From: Polynucleobacter sinensis
Lineage (GTDB): Bacteria; Pseudomonadota; Gammaproteobacteria; Burkholderiales; Burkholderiaceae
Direction: 5' to 3'
DNA length: 64,000 nucleotides
Assembly (NCBI RefSeq): GCF_001595985.1
Contig: NZ_LOJJ01000018.1
Location: forward strand, 1 to 64,000
The position numbers and the translations under genes were made by a program. The notes below the pieces were generated by a model that was given only the letters and a program-made list of their open reading frames with translations, searched no databases and was not told the DNA's origin. Each line of letters opens with the position of its first letter. The stretch's first letter is position 1. Shown here one piece after another: positions 34,834 through 42,812 of this stretch.

Positions 34834-35055
34834 GCGTTACTTTAAGTAACGCCTATCAATACCCAAAAACCACTTTGGAGCAATGAAGTATGAAATGGTT
34901 GCTACAAATATTCTTTGGTTTCAAAAACCAAAGAGTGTGAGAGCAATTCTTTCGATCTTGCTTAATTAGTCACACAAAACGCTACACACCGATAAACAGG
35001 CGCTGTAACCTCTTGACATCCTAGTGGTTTTATTTGGTTGTCTGCTCTCATAACC
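34834..35055 (+). repeat. Left 222-bp direct repeat of the integrative element (copy A)
   Basis: This stretch is closely matched by 42813-43035. Shared blocks are the GCGTTACTTTAAGTAACGC palindrome, CACTTTGGAGCAATGAAGT, a CTTTGG/CCAAAG hairpin, ACACAAAACGCTACACACC, GATAAACAGGCGCTGTAACC and TCTGCTCTCATAA. Similarity ends at CTCATAA, the anticodon loop of the tRNA half that follows copy B. Here no tRNA 3' half follows. The 400-base gap between the TctC and exonuclease genes consists mostly of this repeat; no gene is seen. Confidence 0.85.
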
Positions 35056-35163
35056 AGAGAACCTAAACTCGACCTAAATCTCACAATAAGGTTGGCTTAG
35101 GTTGGTAATGATTAGTTTGGTGGTGCTGGTATTAAAGGAGAAGCATGCGATTAGAGCAGAAGT

Positions 35164-35820
35164 CTAATTTGCCAAAGCCTTCCGTAAGTAGGGATCTATA
35201 TCCCCTTGGGTCAGTAACCACTGTTTATAGTCACTAGGCACATCAGCTAATAGCAAGCCTTTATGTTTTCCAAATGGCATCGTAGTTGGAGTTCTGGCTT
35301 TTTCAGATTCAGCATATAAATCTTCAATAGTCTTTATGCCTAATTCTTGGCAAATACGATCCAAGATAACAGCGCATATACCTACATCGGCAATTGCTGA
35401 ATGCGCATTACGCAATTGTTCACGTGCTGTATCGCGCTCTAAGTAGTACATCAGGGCGCTTTGATTATGGCTATCTAAATCAGGCCATAGCTCGCGAGCT
35501 AAAGCTAATGTACATATGCGTTTAACTTCAGGTTTACCAATGACTTCCCAGTCAAAGTCCACGTTATGTCCAATGATGTAGTCCACGTGTCCGGGTAGGG
35601 TAAAGCTAGATGCTGGTGGGCAATCAACCAGTTCTTCATCCATGATGTGATGGGTGGCTAGTGCGCCAAGAGTAATGGGTTTACCAGGGTTATAGCGCTG
35701 TACAAAAGGATTAGTAACAACAAAAGGTTCAATAGACTCCAGCTCTACCCAAGCAGCTTCAATTAATACGGGTTCTTTAATGCCTGTAGCTTCGGTATCA
35801 AAAATAATGGTTTTAGTCAT
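35164..35820 (-). CDS. ExoX-like DEDD 3'-5' exonuclease with C-terminal DUF3820
   Basis: A 218-residue DnaQ-superfamily exonuclease. IIFDTEATG gives the first metal Asp/Glu, IIGHNVDFDWEVIG the second Asp, and HSAIADVGI the final His..Asp. The layout with TLALARELWPD and C-terminal GKHKGLLLADVPSDYKQWLL resembles E. coli exonuclease X. It is the leftmost gene in the element, on the minus strand, with the 9-1-9 palindrome 29 bases upstream. A role in DNA processing of the element or against other DNA is plausible but unproven. Confidence 0.82.
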   Translation of the reverse strand: MTKTIIFDTEATGIKEPVLIEAAWVELESIEPFVVTNPFVQRYNPGKPITLGALATHHIMDEELVDCPPASSFTLPGHVDYIIGHNVDFDWEVIGKPEVKRICTLALARELWPDLDSHNQSALMYYLERDTAREQLRNAHSAIADVGICAVILDRICQELGIKTIEDLYAESEKARTPTTMPFGKHKGLLLADVPSDYKQWLLTQGDIDPYLRKALAN

Positions 35821-35848
35821 TTAGTAAATATAGCCTATTAAGGTACAA

Positions 35849-35867
35849 GCGTTACTTTAAGTAACGC
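35849..35867. promoter_or_regulatory. GCGTTACTTWAAGTAACGC palindrome upstream of the exonuclease gene
   Basis: A perfect 9-1-9 palindrome lies 29-47 bases upstream of the exonuclease start, overlapping where a minus-strand promoter would lie. The same 19-base sequence, apart from the central W, occurs at 34834-34852 and 42813-42831 inside the two direct repeats. This is probably an operator for an element-encoded regulator; the regulator is not identified. Confidence 0.6.
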
Positions 35868-35969
35868 TTAGAAAGTATTGGTATTACGGCTCGCATAGCC
35901 TGTCTATCAGATGAGAGAAGGAATAAATTCCGATAATCAGACCTCGATTTTGAGTCATTAGAGCGGTTC

Positions 35970-36314
35970 TCAAGGGATCTCTCCGCGAAGCTGCTTTAGG
36001 AAAGCCTCTTTCTCGTGGTCATCTCGATTCTGATTCAAGTTGCCCGGGGCACTAAGGTGCTGAGCTGGCGGTGGTCTAGTGCTGGAATAGGGGGGTGTAT
36101 TTTTCAGAGTGCTTTGAACTGCCTTTGCATAGGCCTGTAAATTACTTTGACGCTTCTGTTTTATTTGAAGCGGCGTTAGCTTTAAGGGCTTTGGTTTTGG
36201 CAGGGGCTTAGGAGGGGGTGCATAAGGGCCCTTGATGGGGGCCTTATTTTTATGAGTAGCTTTGGTTCTGGGTTTTGCTCTCAGATTGGGATTAATAATT
36301 TCAGATATGAGCAC
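35970..36314 (-). CDS. Small basic proline/lysine-rich hypothetical protein
   Basis: A 114-residue protein starting with GTG behind a perfect AGGAGG at 5-base spacing. Residues 20-50 are rich in Pro and Lys (PPPKPLPKPKPLK), and the tail is charged (DDHEKEAFLKQL). There is no signal peptide or membrane segment. The strong ribosome site argues that it is expressed; the composition suggests a disordered nucleic-acid-binding protein. I do not recognise a family. Confidence 0.6.
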   Translation of the reverse strand: MLISEIINPNLRAKPRTKATHKNKAPIKGPYAPPPKPLPKPKPLKLTPLQIKQKRQSNLQAYAKAVQSTLKNTPPYSSTRPPPAQHLSAPGNLNQNRDDHEKEAFLKQLRGEIP

Positions 36315-36354
36315 GATAGCCTCCTATTCATATATTTATCCCAATCCATTTACG

Positions 36355-36507
36355 CTACCTTACTTCCGAAGGCAGGTGCACTATGTTGTTTTGCCCATAT
36401 TGACCTTGCAGTAAAAAGTAAGCTTGTTGTGTGCTCTCGGCATTTACACAGGTTTTAACAACCATCCCATTGCATTCAATGCGAACATAGGCTTCATAAG
36501 TATTCAT
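36355..36507 (-). CDS. 50-residue small protein
   Basis: A short frame that is easily missed: ATG at 36507, 50 codons, stop TAG at 36357-36355. GGGAGA lies 6 bases before the ATG. It reads MNTYEAYVRIECNGM, then VNAESTQQAYFLLQGQYG, with an alternating beta-alpha pattern like the small element and phage proteins that occur near DUF6641 genes. It sits between the Pro-rich protein and the DUF6641 gene on the same strand. The function is unknown. Confidence 0.6.
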   Translation of the reverse strand: MNTYEAYVRIECNGMVVKTCVNAESTQQAYFLLQGQYGQNNIVHLPSEVR

Positions 36508-36543
36508 TTAATTCTCCCAATAAAGTGATTAGTATTAAAAAGG

Positions 36544-36987
36544 TCATTTGGCAAAGCTAGATTTGGTGAAATTGCTTACTTCAGTAATAGCTGTATCTAG
36601 CTCACCATCTAGTACGGCTAATTTGAGTGTCTTTAAGGTCTCTATGAGTGCATCGGTATTTGCGCAAACGATGGCATTGCTTCCATCCGCTGCCAGAGGT
36701 AAAACTTTGGAGCCATATTTGACTGATAAATGAATTAATCCATCTGAAGCGGTCCAATGCCATTCCTTAATGCGCTTAATCGCTTCCACAGTCATACGCT
36801 CACCAGTTTGCTTGTTTACATAGGTGCGTAATTTTTTAGGTGCGTATATTTGACCGTTTTTCTTAGCTTCGCATAGCTCTAGTTGTTCGTGTAATTTTGA
36901 AGCTAACTTTCTGCGTCTTGCAACGATAGGACTAACCTTAATAGCTCTCTTGCTGGTAGTGAGCTGTAATTCTGCTAGTACTGACAT
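36544..36987 (-). CDS. DUF6641-family protein
   Basis: A 147-residue protein. From memory its pattern matches DUF6641: LTTSKRAIKVSPIVARRRKLASKLHEQ, then YAPKKLRTYVNKQTGER, IKEWHW, LSVKYGSKVL and a C-terminal helix. AAAGGAG precedes the ATG. The family occurs in mobile elements and phage-like regions with no known activity. It is first in a minus-strand run with the 50-residue protein, the Pro-rich protein and perhaps the exonuclease. Confidence 0.65.
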   Translation of the reverse strand: MSVLAELQLTTSKRAIKVSPIVARRRKLASKLHEQLELCEAKKNGQIYAPKKLRTYVNKQTGERMTVEAIKRIKEWHWTASDGLIHLSVKYGSKVLPLAADGSNAIVCANTDALIETLKTLKLAVLDGELDTAITEVSNFTKSSFAK

Positions 36988-37142
36988 TTCTTTCTCCTTT
37001 TACTGTTTGCTTAACTACTACAGTAACTTCAGGGATGAGAAATTCCTACCGAAAAAGGCCGGAAAATAGGCCTTGTAAGCCATTGAAATCCATAAAGAAA
37101 TAAAAAATCTTTAGCGTTTCATTGGTATTGCTAAATATCTTT

Positions 37143-37421
37143 ATGCAAAGTTATCAAACAATTAAAGATATGAAGCTAAGAGATTCTTGGCTAAAGGCAA
37201 ATGGGTATAACCCAAGTACATTTTTTAACCCAAATTTAGATGCTAATTTCATTCGCGCACAGGCAGCAGCAAGGCATTTATTGGCGCAGCATATGCATCT
37301 ATTGCTAAAAGAGCACATTACGTTACTAGAGGCGTTTAATCGCAAATCAACACAAAGGCACATGTATCAAGTATTGAATTTATCCAAAAAGATACGCAGG
37401 CAATTACATAGGCAAAAGTAG
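37143..37421 (+). CDS. Small basic hypothetical protein
   Basis: A frame of 92 codons from the ATG at 37143 (MQSYQTIKDMKLRDSW); a TTG at 37122 would add 7 residues. The protein is helical and basic, ending in KKIRRQLHRQK. No ribosome site is obvious and no family is recognised. It lies divergent from the DUF6641 gene. Confidence 0.4.
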   Translation: MQSYQTIKDMKLRDSWLKANGYNPSTFFNPNLDANFIRAQAAARHLLAQHMHLLLKEHITLLEAFNRKSTQRHMYQVLNLSKKIRRQLHRQK

Positions 37422-37806
37422 AGGTAGTAAGGTTAGCCCACCTTAAATGGCAAAAACGCGGGTTGTAATACGTCGGCTAATGAGCCCGCACTTGGCATAA
37501 CTGCTCTAAAGGTTATGCACTACAAGTAGGCCGCAGAATTCCCTGTATTTAGGGTTTGGGGTTTTAATACATCTGTCCCCAATAAATTCTTTTAGAGTCG
37601 TGTTGCTGGGGAATACTTAGTACCAATCTACACGTAGCGGCGGCCATAGTACTTTTATAGTGCTATAGCCGTCGTATGACAAAAGAATCTGTTGCCCAAT
37701 CATGATTCTTATGTAATATAGAACGAAATAAGTGTGATGAGCGCGAGCGATATCACAGGCGAAAGTAGTTCGCCTTTAGTGTTAATTCTTTTAAAAGGAA
37801 ATTTAA
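37422..37806 (+). other. Long leader with stable hairpins, possible structured RNA
   Basis: 385 bases without a coding frame, upstream of the acidic-protein gene. 37638-37652 pairs with 37660-37674 over 15 positions (12 Watson-Crick, two G-T, one mismatch) around a 7-base loop. Further down, TGTGAT/ATCACA (37733-37738, 37752-37757) is immediately followed by GGCGAA/TTCGCC (37758-37763, 37769-37774), two adjacent hairpins ending about 33 bases before the ATG. This could be a regulatory leader or a small RNA. No known riboswitch class is recognised. Confidence 0.45.
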
Positions 37807-38142
37807 ATGAGTGAAATCGATTACGAAATGATTTGGGATGAAGAAATTGCAGAGCAGTGGGTAAATGATTTTGTGATTGCTGGCAATAATTATGATGAAA
37901 TTTCTGTACAAATTACCGATCCAGATAATGAAGATGGAGAAGGTAATTTAGATGTTAAAAATATCATCTTTACTATTAATTACGAAGGAAGGCCTTTACA
38001 GCTATGGGTTTTCTATGACATTGAAAATCAAGAGCTTCATGAGTGCGAAGATATTTCAAACTATGTAGATGACCCCGAAGATTTAGGGAGAGAAATTTAT
38101 TCGATTAATGAAAGGTGGAAAAGCTCACAGAAGGTTGATTAA
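37807..38142 (+). CDS. Highly acidic hypothetical protein
   Basis: A 111-residue protein with 30 Asp/Glu against 6 Lys/Arg, net charge about -24. It starts behind AAAAGGAAA and the structured leader at 37422-37806. The middle (IIFTINYEGRPLQLWVFYD) looks like a beta-sheet. The charge profile recalls DNA-mimic proteins used by mobile elements against restriction or other defences, but no family match is recognised. That reading is inference only. Confidence 0.6.
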   Translation: MSEIDYEMIWDEEIAEQWVNDFVIAGNNYDEISVQITDPDNEDGEGNLDVKNIIFTINYEGRPLQLWVFYDIENQELHECEDISNYVDDPEDLGREIYSINERWKSSQKVD

Positions 38143-38357
38143 AAGCCAGCTTTTCGCCATTTGTACCAGAGATTTCTATGGAAATTCCATAAGATAAAAA
38201 ACTACACAAAATTGCTGAAATCATTAGTTCAGCTTGTAACCCCTTGAATCTCAACAAGTCTAGCAATCTGTGGCATTTTGACACTCCCGCTTGTCCAACT
38301 GACACATCAGAAAATATGCTTATAGATAAGTAAATATGTGTTTTAGGAGCTATCTAT

Positions 38358-38930
38358 ATGCCACAAGCAAAGACATTTAAATCTGAGGAATTGGAGTTAG
38401 TACTCGATTTTGTTAAGGGTTCAAAGCACGCACTGCGTAATCGCGCTATGTTCTTATTAACTCACTGGGCTGGGCTCAGAGTGGGTGAAGTTGCTGCGCT
38501 GCGTATGTGCGACGTTTTAGACGCCAATAACGACGTTAAAAGCGAGATTCGTTTGAGCGCAGAGCAGACCAAGGGGGCAGTTGCTCGCACAGTATTCATT
38601 AATGAGAAATTACGCGCTGAACTAAAGTGCTACGCTGACACCTTAAAAACCAGGGATATCCAGTGGACATTCTTTCCGACTCAGAAATTCCCAAGAAGAG
38701 GGTTTACAGCGAATACTCTCACTCAGCATATGAATGCTATTTATAGGCAGTGTCAAATCGAAGGCGCTACAAGCCATAGCGGACGAAGAAGCTTTATTAC
38801 CAATTTAGCTAGTAAAGGAATTGGCGTGAGGGTATTGATGAGCTTAGCTGGGCATAAAAACATCAGCACAACACAGGCTTATATAGATGTGAATGATGAT
38901 ATGAAGCGTAGGGCGGTAGAGCTCATTTAG
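38358..38930 (+). CDS. Minimal tyrosine recombinase (integrase), FimB/E-sized
   Basis: A 190-residue protein that is essentially only the catalytic domain of a tyrosine recombinase. Arg41 (GLRVGE), Lys72 (TKGA), His140 and Arg143 (HSGRR), His166 (AGHKN) and the nucleophile Tyr175 (TQAYIDV) are all present. The N-terminal arm-binding and core-binding domains of classical integrases are missing. The ATG follows TTAGGAG. It lies inside the element between the tRNA-linked repeats and is the obvious candidate for its integration or excision. The C-terminus overlaps the convergent gene at 38923 by 8 bases. Confidence 0.85.
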   Translation: MPQAKTFKSEELELVLDFVKGSKHALRNRAMFLLTHWAGLRVGEVAALRMCDVLDANNDVKSEIRLSAEQTKGAVARTVFINEKLRAELKCYADTLKTRDIQWTFFPTQKFPRRGFTANTLTQHMNAIYRQCQIEGATSHSGRRSFITNLASKGIGVRVLMSLAGHKNISTTQAYIDVNDDMKRRAVELI

Positions 38931-39876
38931 GTTTTCGGGCTCTTAGCTCTGGCCTATATAGGCGCATTCGTTCATATAACTCGTTGAAATCATAGTGGGG
39001 TATTAATACCTTCTTCGAGCTAGGGTAGATTCCTCTAGCGGCATTTTCTGCAACGTATTTGGCTTTTAAAAGTGCTCGACTGGTGAGCATGGCCATATGC
39101 TCTTTAGGCTGGGATGAGGCTGCAGTCTTTTTCTTAAGCTCCAGATTTAATACTTTGCTATGTTTTGGGCTTACTTTGGCGTGAATACCTATCTTCCACA
39201 GCTGGGCCTCTGGCAGTCGAGCCCTATACATAATTGTTCTTAATTGAATGAATAATGGTTCTGACCTAAGTCTTTTGGCTGCAAGCGGTCTGCTGGCTCT
39301 TTGGGATTTTGGGGGTAGTGGAATCTCAGCCAAGTCTATAAGCTTTGATATCTGTCTCAAGAGATGGCTTTTAGGCATACCTAGCGGCACACCCAAAACT
39401 AAGCTGGTTGGGTTACCTTCGGTAAATCTAATCTTTCCAAGATACTGCTCTAAATTTTTATTGAAGTGAGGCTCAAATGCCTCATCTTTTTCAATGCGGG
39501 CGATTTGGCAAACTTTTGGCTTGTTGTGTGGTGAGCCGTAGATATCTACGCCGCGCTTTAGCCACCATTCTTTAAATGGTATTTTGGAAACATCCCCAAA
39601 GAGGTCGTAAGTCTCTAATACCTGATTAAAGTCGACAAGGGCTTGGCTTATTTCTGTCTTTGAAAGAGGCTCTCGTCTTTCTTTTGAATATAGCTCGATG
39701 ATTAGCTGCTTAATCTTGCTTTCACTAAGCTTGCTTCCCCGTATCTTTTTAGCCAACGCATAGCTTGGGCTAATTCGCAAAAATTCCAACATTAGCATCA
39801 CATAGCCCTGAATGCCTTTGGTGGACCAGTCGGACATCGTGCGCCCTGGAATTGATGAATTTATCTCTTTTTTCAT
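38923..39876 (-). CDS. Basic hypothetical protein of the element
   Basis: A 317-residue Lys/Arg-rich protein with no signal peptide or membrane segment. Helical N-terminal part (MLMLEFLRISPSYALAKKIR), then KWWLK-like aromatic segments and a basic C-terminus (RPELRARKPK). It is convergent with the integrase and divergent from the 39987 operon. No family is recognised. Its size and charge suggest DNA binding, for example a replication or excision accessory factor, but nothing specific supports this. Confidence 0.55.
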   Translation of the reverse strand: MKKEINSSIPGRTMSDWSTKGIQGYVMLMLEFLRISPSYALAKKIRGSKLSESKIKQLIIELYSKERREPLSKTEISQALVDFNQVLETYDLFGDVSKIPFKEWWLKRGVDIYGSPHNKPKVCQIARIEKDEAFEPHFNKNLEQYLGKIRFTEGNPTSLVLGVPLGMPKSHLLRQISKLIDLAEIPLPPKSQRASRPLAAKRLRSEPLFIQLRTIMYRARLPEAQLWKIGIHAKVSPKHSKVLNLELKKKTAASSQPKEHMAMLTSRALLKAKYVAENAARGIYPSSKKVLIPHYDFNELYERMRLYRPELRARKPK

Positions 39877-39950
39877 AAAAATATATTAGCACTTAATTCA
39901 TAGATTTATAAATCAATCAACAAAACAGTTAATACATCCTAAACTCAATT

Positions 39951-39968
39951 CATAGCAAATTCGCTATG
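39951..39968. promoter_or_regulatory. 18-bp palindrome in the divergent promoter of the element
   Basis: CATAGCAAATTCGCTATG is palindromic at 16 of 18 positions. It lies between the divergent genes starting at 39876 and 39987, ending 18 bases before the latter's ATG. This is a likely operator for the ATPase operon; the AATTCATAG motif at its left edge occurs once more about 50 bases upstream. Confidence 0.5.
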
Positions 39969-39986
39969 TTTAGCAAGGAGAAGCAA

Positions 39987-40850
39987 ATGACAAAAGCAAC
40001 AGTAATGGCTGTAAATGAGGGTGCAACTGGCTTGGTTATTAGCAAGAGTTTGATTGGCCAAGCTAATGACCTAGCACGTGAGCATGAGCAATTTAACGAC
40101 CGATATATTGTGGCTGGCCGTTTAGCCCTATATGAACTACTAACCAAGATATACGAATTAGTCGAACGGTTTGATGCCGCTAGTGATAAGAGCGAGTTAT
40201 TGCAAATGGTGCGTAAAAGCCTATTTGAAGACTACGGTATTCGTACCCAAGATAACAGTACTGATACCGGGATCTTGGTGCGCTACATCACTCGTGCAGA
40301 TCGTAAAACTACTCACGTGTATGCAAGGGCAATTGAAACAGCTCGGTCTGAAGGTGTACGCCCAAAGTATCTAGCCAAGTATCTTGAGCGCAAAGGTGGC
40401 GTAGAGCGTATTCGTGCAGAGGCTGCTAAGTTACCTACAGTTGGATTGCCTGCGATTGCAAATAGTGAAGAGTCTTTGGGTGATCTTTCTGCAGAAAAGT
40501 CTCAATTACGTGACAACTACTTAGAGGCTCGCAAAGAAAGTCCCTACACAAGCTTTACGGTTTCAAAGTCATCTAATGACTTGCCAACTCCTGAGCCGCT
40601 GAATTTTTTTGTATGTTCCGAAAAAAATGGCCGTTACTTTGTGCTTGCGCAATTGCCATTATCTAAAGACTTACAGAAAGAAGTTATGCAGGAATTAACG
40701 GAGAGCCTAACTTCGAATTTTGCAAAAGCCAAAGTAGATGTAGAGCGTTTCCATCAGAAGTCGATGCGTAAACATACTCTCAACTTATTAAATCGCTTAA
40801 GAAGAAACAAGAAATCCAATCCATTGAACTATTCAACAACTTCCATTTAA
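39987..40850 (+). CDS. Hypothetical protein, first gene of the element's ATPase operon
   Basis: About 287 residues from the ATG at 39987, which has AAGGAG at good spacing. An in-frame ATG at 39966 lies in the operator and is less likely. The N-terminal half is helical (AGRLALYELLTKIYELVERF). The middle has ITRADRKTTHVYARAIETA, then YLERKGGVERIRAEAA. The C-terminal part has NFFVCSEKNGRYFVLAQLP and a basic tail. No domain is recognised. It lies 20 bases before the AAA+ ATPase and probably acts with it, perhaps in replication of the element. Confidence 0.6.
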   Translation: MTKATVMAVNEGATGLVISKSLIGQANDLAREHEQFNDRYIVAGRLALYELLTKIYELVERFDAASDKSELLQMVRKSLFEDYGIRTQDNSTDTGILVRYITRADRKTTHVYARAIETARSEGVRPKYLAKYLERKGGVERIRAEAAKLPTVGLPAIANSEESLGDLSAEKSQLRDNYLEARKESPYTSFTVSKSSNDLPTPEPLNFFVCSEKNGRYFVLAQLPLSKDLQKEVMQELTESLTSNFAKAKVDVERFHQKSMRKHTLNLLNRLRRNKKSNPLNYSTTSI

Positions 40851-40870
40851 TCATTCAGAGGAATAACAAA

Positions 40871-41671
40871 ATGTACACAGAAACAATTCAAAATAAATCT
40901 ATTGCTACAGATGTAAGAAAATACGGCATCGACAACTTTGCAGATTTAGAAGGTCGCTACGCAAGTGCAGAGTCCTATATTCAAAAAATTAGTGCTGGAA
41001 GTATTAGAAGTTTGATATTAAATGGTCCTCCAGGTGTAGGAAAAACCTATTCAGTTGAATCCTATTTGAAGCAGTATGCCAAGGCTAAACATAAGGTTGT
41101 AGCTGGGCATATGACAACTTTGAGTTTGTATGTAAGTCTTTATCAGCATCGCGAAGAGGGTAGCGTTCTAGTGCTTGATGATATTGATTCAGTTCTTAGC
41201 AAGATTGAAGGTGTCAACATTCTCAAGGCAGCTATGGATACCAAGCCGGCTAGAAAAATTAACTGGGAAAGTTCTTCCGGACTTTTAACGGCTCTAAAGG
41301 TGCCAACAAGCTTTGAGTTCCGCGGCAGCGTGATTCTTATCTCAAATATTGGCTTTGGTGGTGGCAGAAATAAGCTGTCAGCTCACTTAGACGCATTAAA
41401 GGACCGCAGCTTTTCAATTTGTATTGCTGACAATACAAAAGACAGTTTATTCAAGCAAGTCTGCTTTATGGTGATTAAAAAGAATTTGCTAAAAGACTTT
41501 AACCTTAGTGAAAGTAGTCAGCATGAAGTATTGGATTACATCTATGAGAACTTAGAAGGCCTGAATAAAGTTAGCTTAAGAACAGCAGTTAAGCTTGCGC
41601 AGCTGATGAAGGCTGATCCTGACAATTGGAAATGTATGGCCAACAATGGTCTGCTTGATGATCTTTCTTAA
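40871..41671 (+). CDS. AAA+ ATPase of phage/element type
   Basis: A 266-residue AAA+ protein. Walker A GPPGVGKT lies at 52-59 and Walker B VLVLDDID at 99-106. A sensor-like VILISNIGF and a lid region rich in Leu follow. The layout, with KAAMDTKPARKINW after the Walker B, resembles single-domain ATPases encoded by phages and small mobile elements. Its role could be DNA replication or helicase loading. Encoded after the 39987 protein and 10 bases before the next gene's start. Confidence 0.78.
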   Translation: MYTETIQNKSIATDVRKYGIDNFADLEGRYASAESYIQKISAGSIRSLILNGPPGVGKTYSVESYLKQYAKAKHKVVAGHMTTLSLYVSLYQHREEGSVLVLDDIDSVLSKIEGVNILKAAMDTKPARKINWESSSGLLTALKVPTSFEFRGSVILISNIGFGGGRNKLSAHLDALKDRSFSICIADNTKDSLFKQVCFMVIKKNLLKDFNLSESSQHEVLDYIYENLEGLNKVSLRTAVKLAQLMKADPDNWKCMANNGLLDDLS

Positions 41672-41681
41672 GGAGGAAATT

Positions 41682-42209
41682 ATGCAAGCAGAAAAATTTG
41701 TAGTCACTTTAGCCAATAAAAAACAAGTTGATTGGGAGGAATTTATGCATTGGAGTCAACATAAACAGAGGATGAGCTTAATGCCTCATACCTACGATGT
41801 AACTTGGGGGGAGGACCATTGTCACAAAATGCGTGAAATTGTTAAAGCGAGTTATGCAGACGGGACTCGCCGCGTTAATTGGAACTATGGGGAAAAGAAT
41901 GGACGGTCTAGGGTGGTAATTACCCCGGAAGGTCATTTTCCATCTATTACGGCAGCCGCCCAGCATTACGCAGTAACAGGCAATGCTATGAAAGATTGGA
42001 TTACAAAAACTCGGGCAGATAAGTTTCGATTTGCTAATGAGATGACTGAGGACGAGATATCAAGAAGGAGTTGTTTACCAAAACCTGTAATGACCCCCGA
42101 TGGAAGATTTCCCTCTATTACAGCTGCTGCAGAACATTATCAGGTTGGAATAAGAAGCGTTAAAACTTGGATTCGGGGAATGAAGTCGTCTGAGTTTTAC
42201 TACCTATAA
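41682..42209 (+). CDS. Protein with two NUMOD1-like DNA-binding repeats
   Basis: 175 residues from the ATG at 41682, directly behind AGGAGG. An ATG at 41646 inside the ATPase gene is unlikely. The C-terminal half holds two repeats of about 35 residues: P.GHFPSITAAAQHYAVTGNAMKDWI and P.GRFPSITAAAEHYQVGIRSVKTWI. They resemble the NUMOD1 helix-turn-helix modules found next to homing-endonuclease domains. No GIY-YIG or HNH nuclease motif is seen. It may be a sequence-specific DNA-binding protein of the element and a candidate for recognising its palindromes. Confidence 0.65.
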   Translation: MQAEKFVVTLANKKQVDWEEFMHWSQHKQRMSLMPHTYDVTWGEDHCHKMREIVKASYADGTRRVNWNYGEKNGRSRVVITPEGHFPSITAAAQHYAVTGNAMKDWITKTRADKFRFANEMTEDEISRRSCLPKPVMTPDGRFPSITAAAEHYQVGIRSVKTWIRGMKSSEFYYL

Positions 42210-42252
42210 AGCTTTATTAAACATACAATTAAATAATAAAAAGGAATTAACA

Positions 42253-42756
42253 ATGACTAACTTATACCAAGTATTACCTTTAGAAAAAAAGAGCGCCGTA
42301 TTCGAAGCAGAGATGTTTAGAAAAAACGAAGATGGAACACTAAGCTGGTTTAATGTTTCAACAACTTATCGATTTGGTCAGGGGTTTTTGGAGTTTGAGG
42401 AATGTAATCTGCCCACCAAAGATGCTAGATATGTGTATTGTGCGCTTGAGACAGGGTGGGGGTGTGAGTTTGATGATGCAATAGCCACTGCATTTGAGTT
42501 TAGTGATGATATTGATGAGGAAGAGCAGGCTGAGATCGAAGACGCGTATTACGATGGTTGGCAGGCTTGGCTATATGACGGTGACCACACTTGGGAAGTG
42601 GAGTCGGATGGAGTTCAAATTTTGGCCCCATTCAAGGTCAACATAGTTGATGAATCGTCCTGTGCAGTAATTCAAGATAATGTTGAATTATTAGAACCGG
42701 TTAAAGTGGATAAAACGGCGCCTGGATTTCCATTTCCAAGCGGGACTAGAAGCTAG
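42253..42756 (+). CDS. Acidic hypothetical protein at the right end of the element
   Basis: A 167-residue protein behind AAAAGGAA. The middle is strongly acidic (DDIDEEEQAEIEDAYYDGW) and Trp/Tyr-rich. No family is recognised. Its last codons run into a degenerate tRNA 3'-end-like sequence at 42759-42772, so the C-terminus may have been reshaped by an old integration event. It is the last gene of the ATPase operon. Confidence 0.55.
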   Translation: MTNLYQVLPLEKKSAVFEAEMFRKNEDGTLSWFNVSTTYRFGQGFLEFEECNLPTKDARYVYCALETGWGCEFDDAIATAFEFSDDIDEEEQAEIEDAYYDGWQAWLYDGDHTWEVESDGVQILAPFKVNIVDESSCAVIQDNVELLEPVKVDKTAPGFPFPSGTRS

Positions 42757-42758
42757 TT

Positions 42759-42811
42759 CTGGCGAGTCCACCTGAAAAACAAACCCTCATCAGTAATGGT
42801 GGGGGTTTTTT
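42759..42811 (+). repeat. Degenerate tRNA-3'-end scar followed by a terminator-like hairpin
   Basis: CTGGCGAGTCCACC resembles the acceptor end CTGGTGAGTCCACC of the third tRNA scar (44161-44205). The following AAACA..CCCTCATCAG..AATG.TGGG.GTTTT also parallels 44209-44241. The hairpin plus T-run at 42782-42811 should terminate the element's plus-strand operon. This is the fourth trace of the same attachment structure in the region. Confidence 0.5.
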
Positions 42812-42812
42812 G

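Noticed and set aside
42253..42756. Acidic protein as a second DNA mimic
   Set aside because: Only the middle is acidic; the rest is mixed and Trp/Tyr-rich. There is not enough to propose this function.
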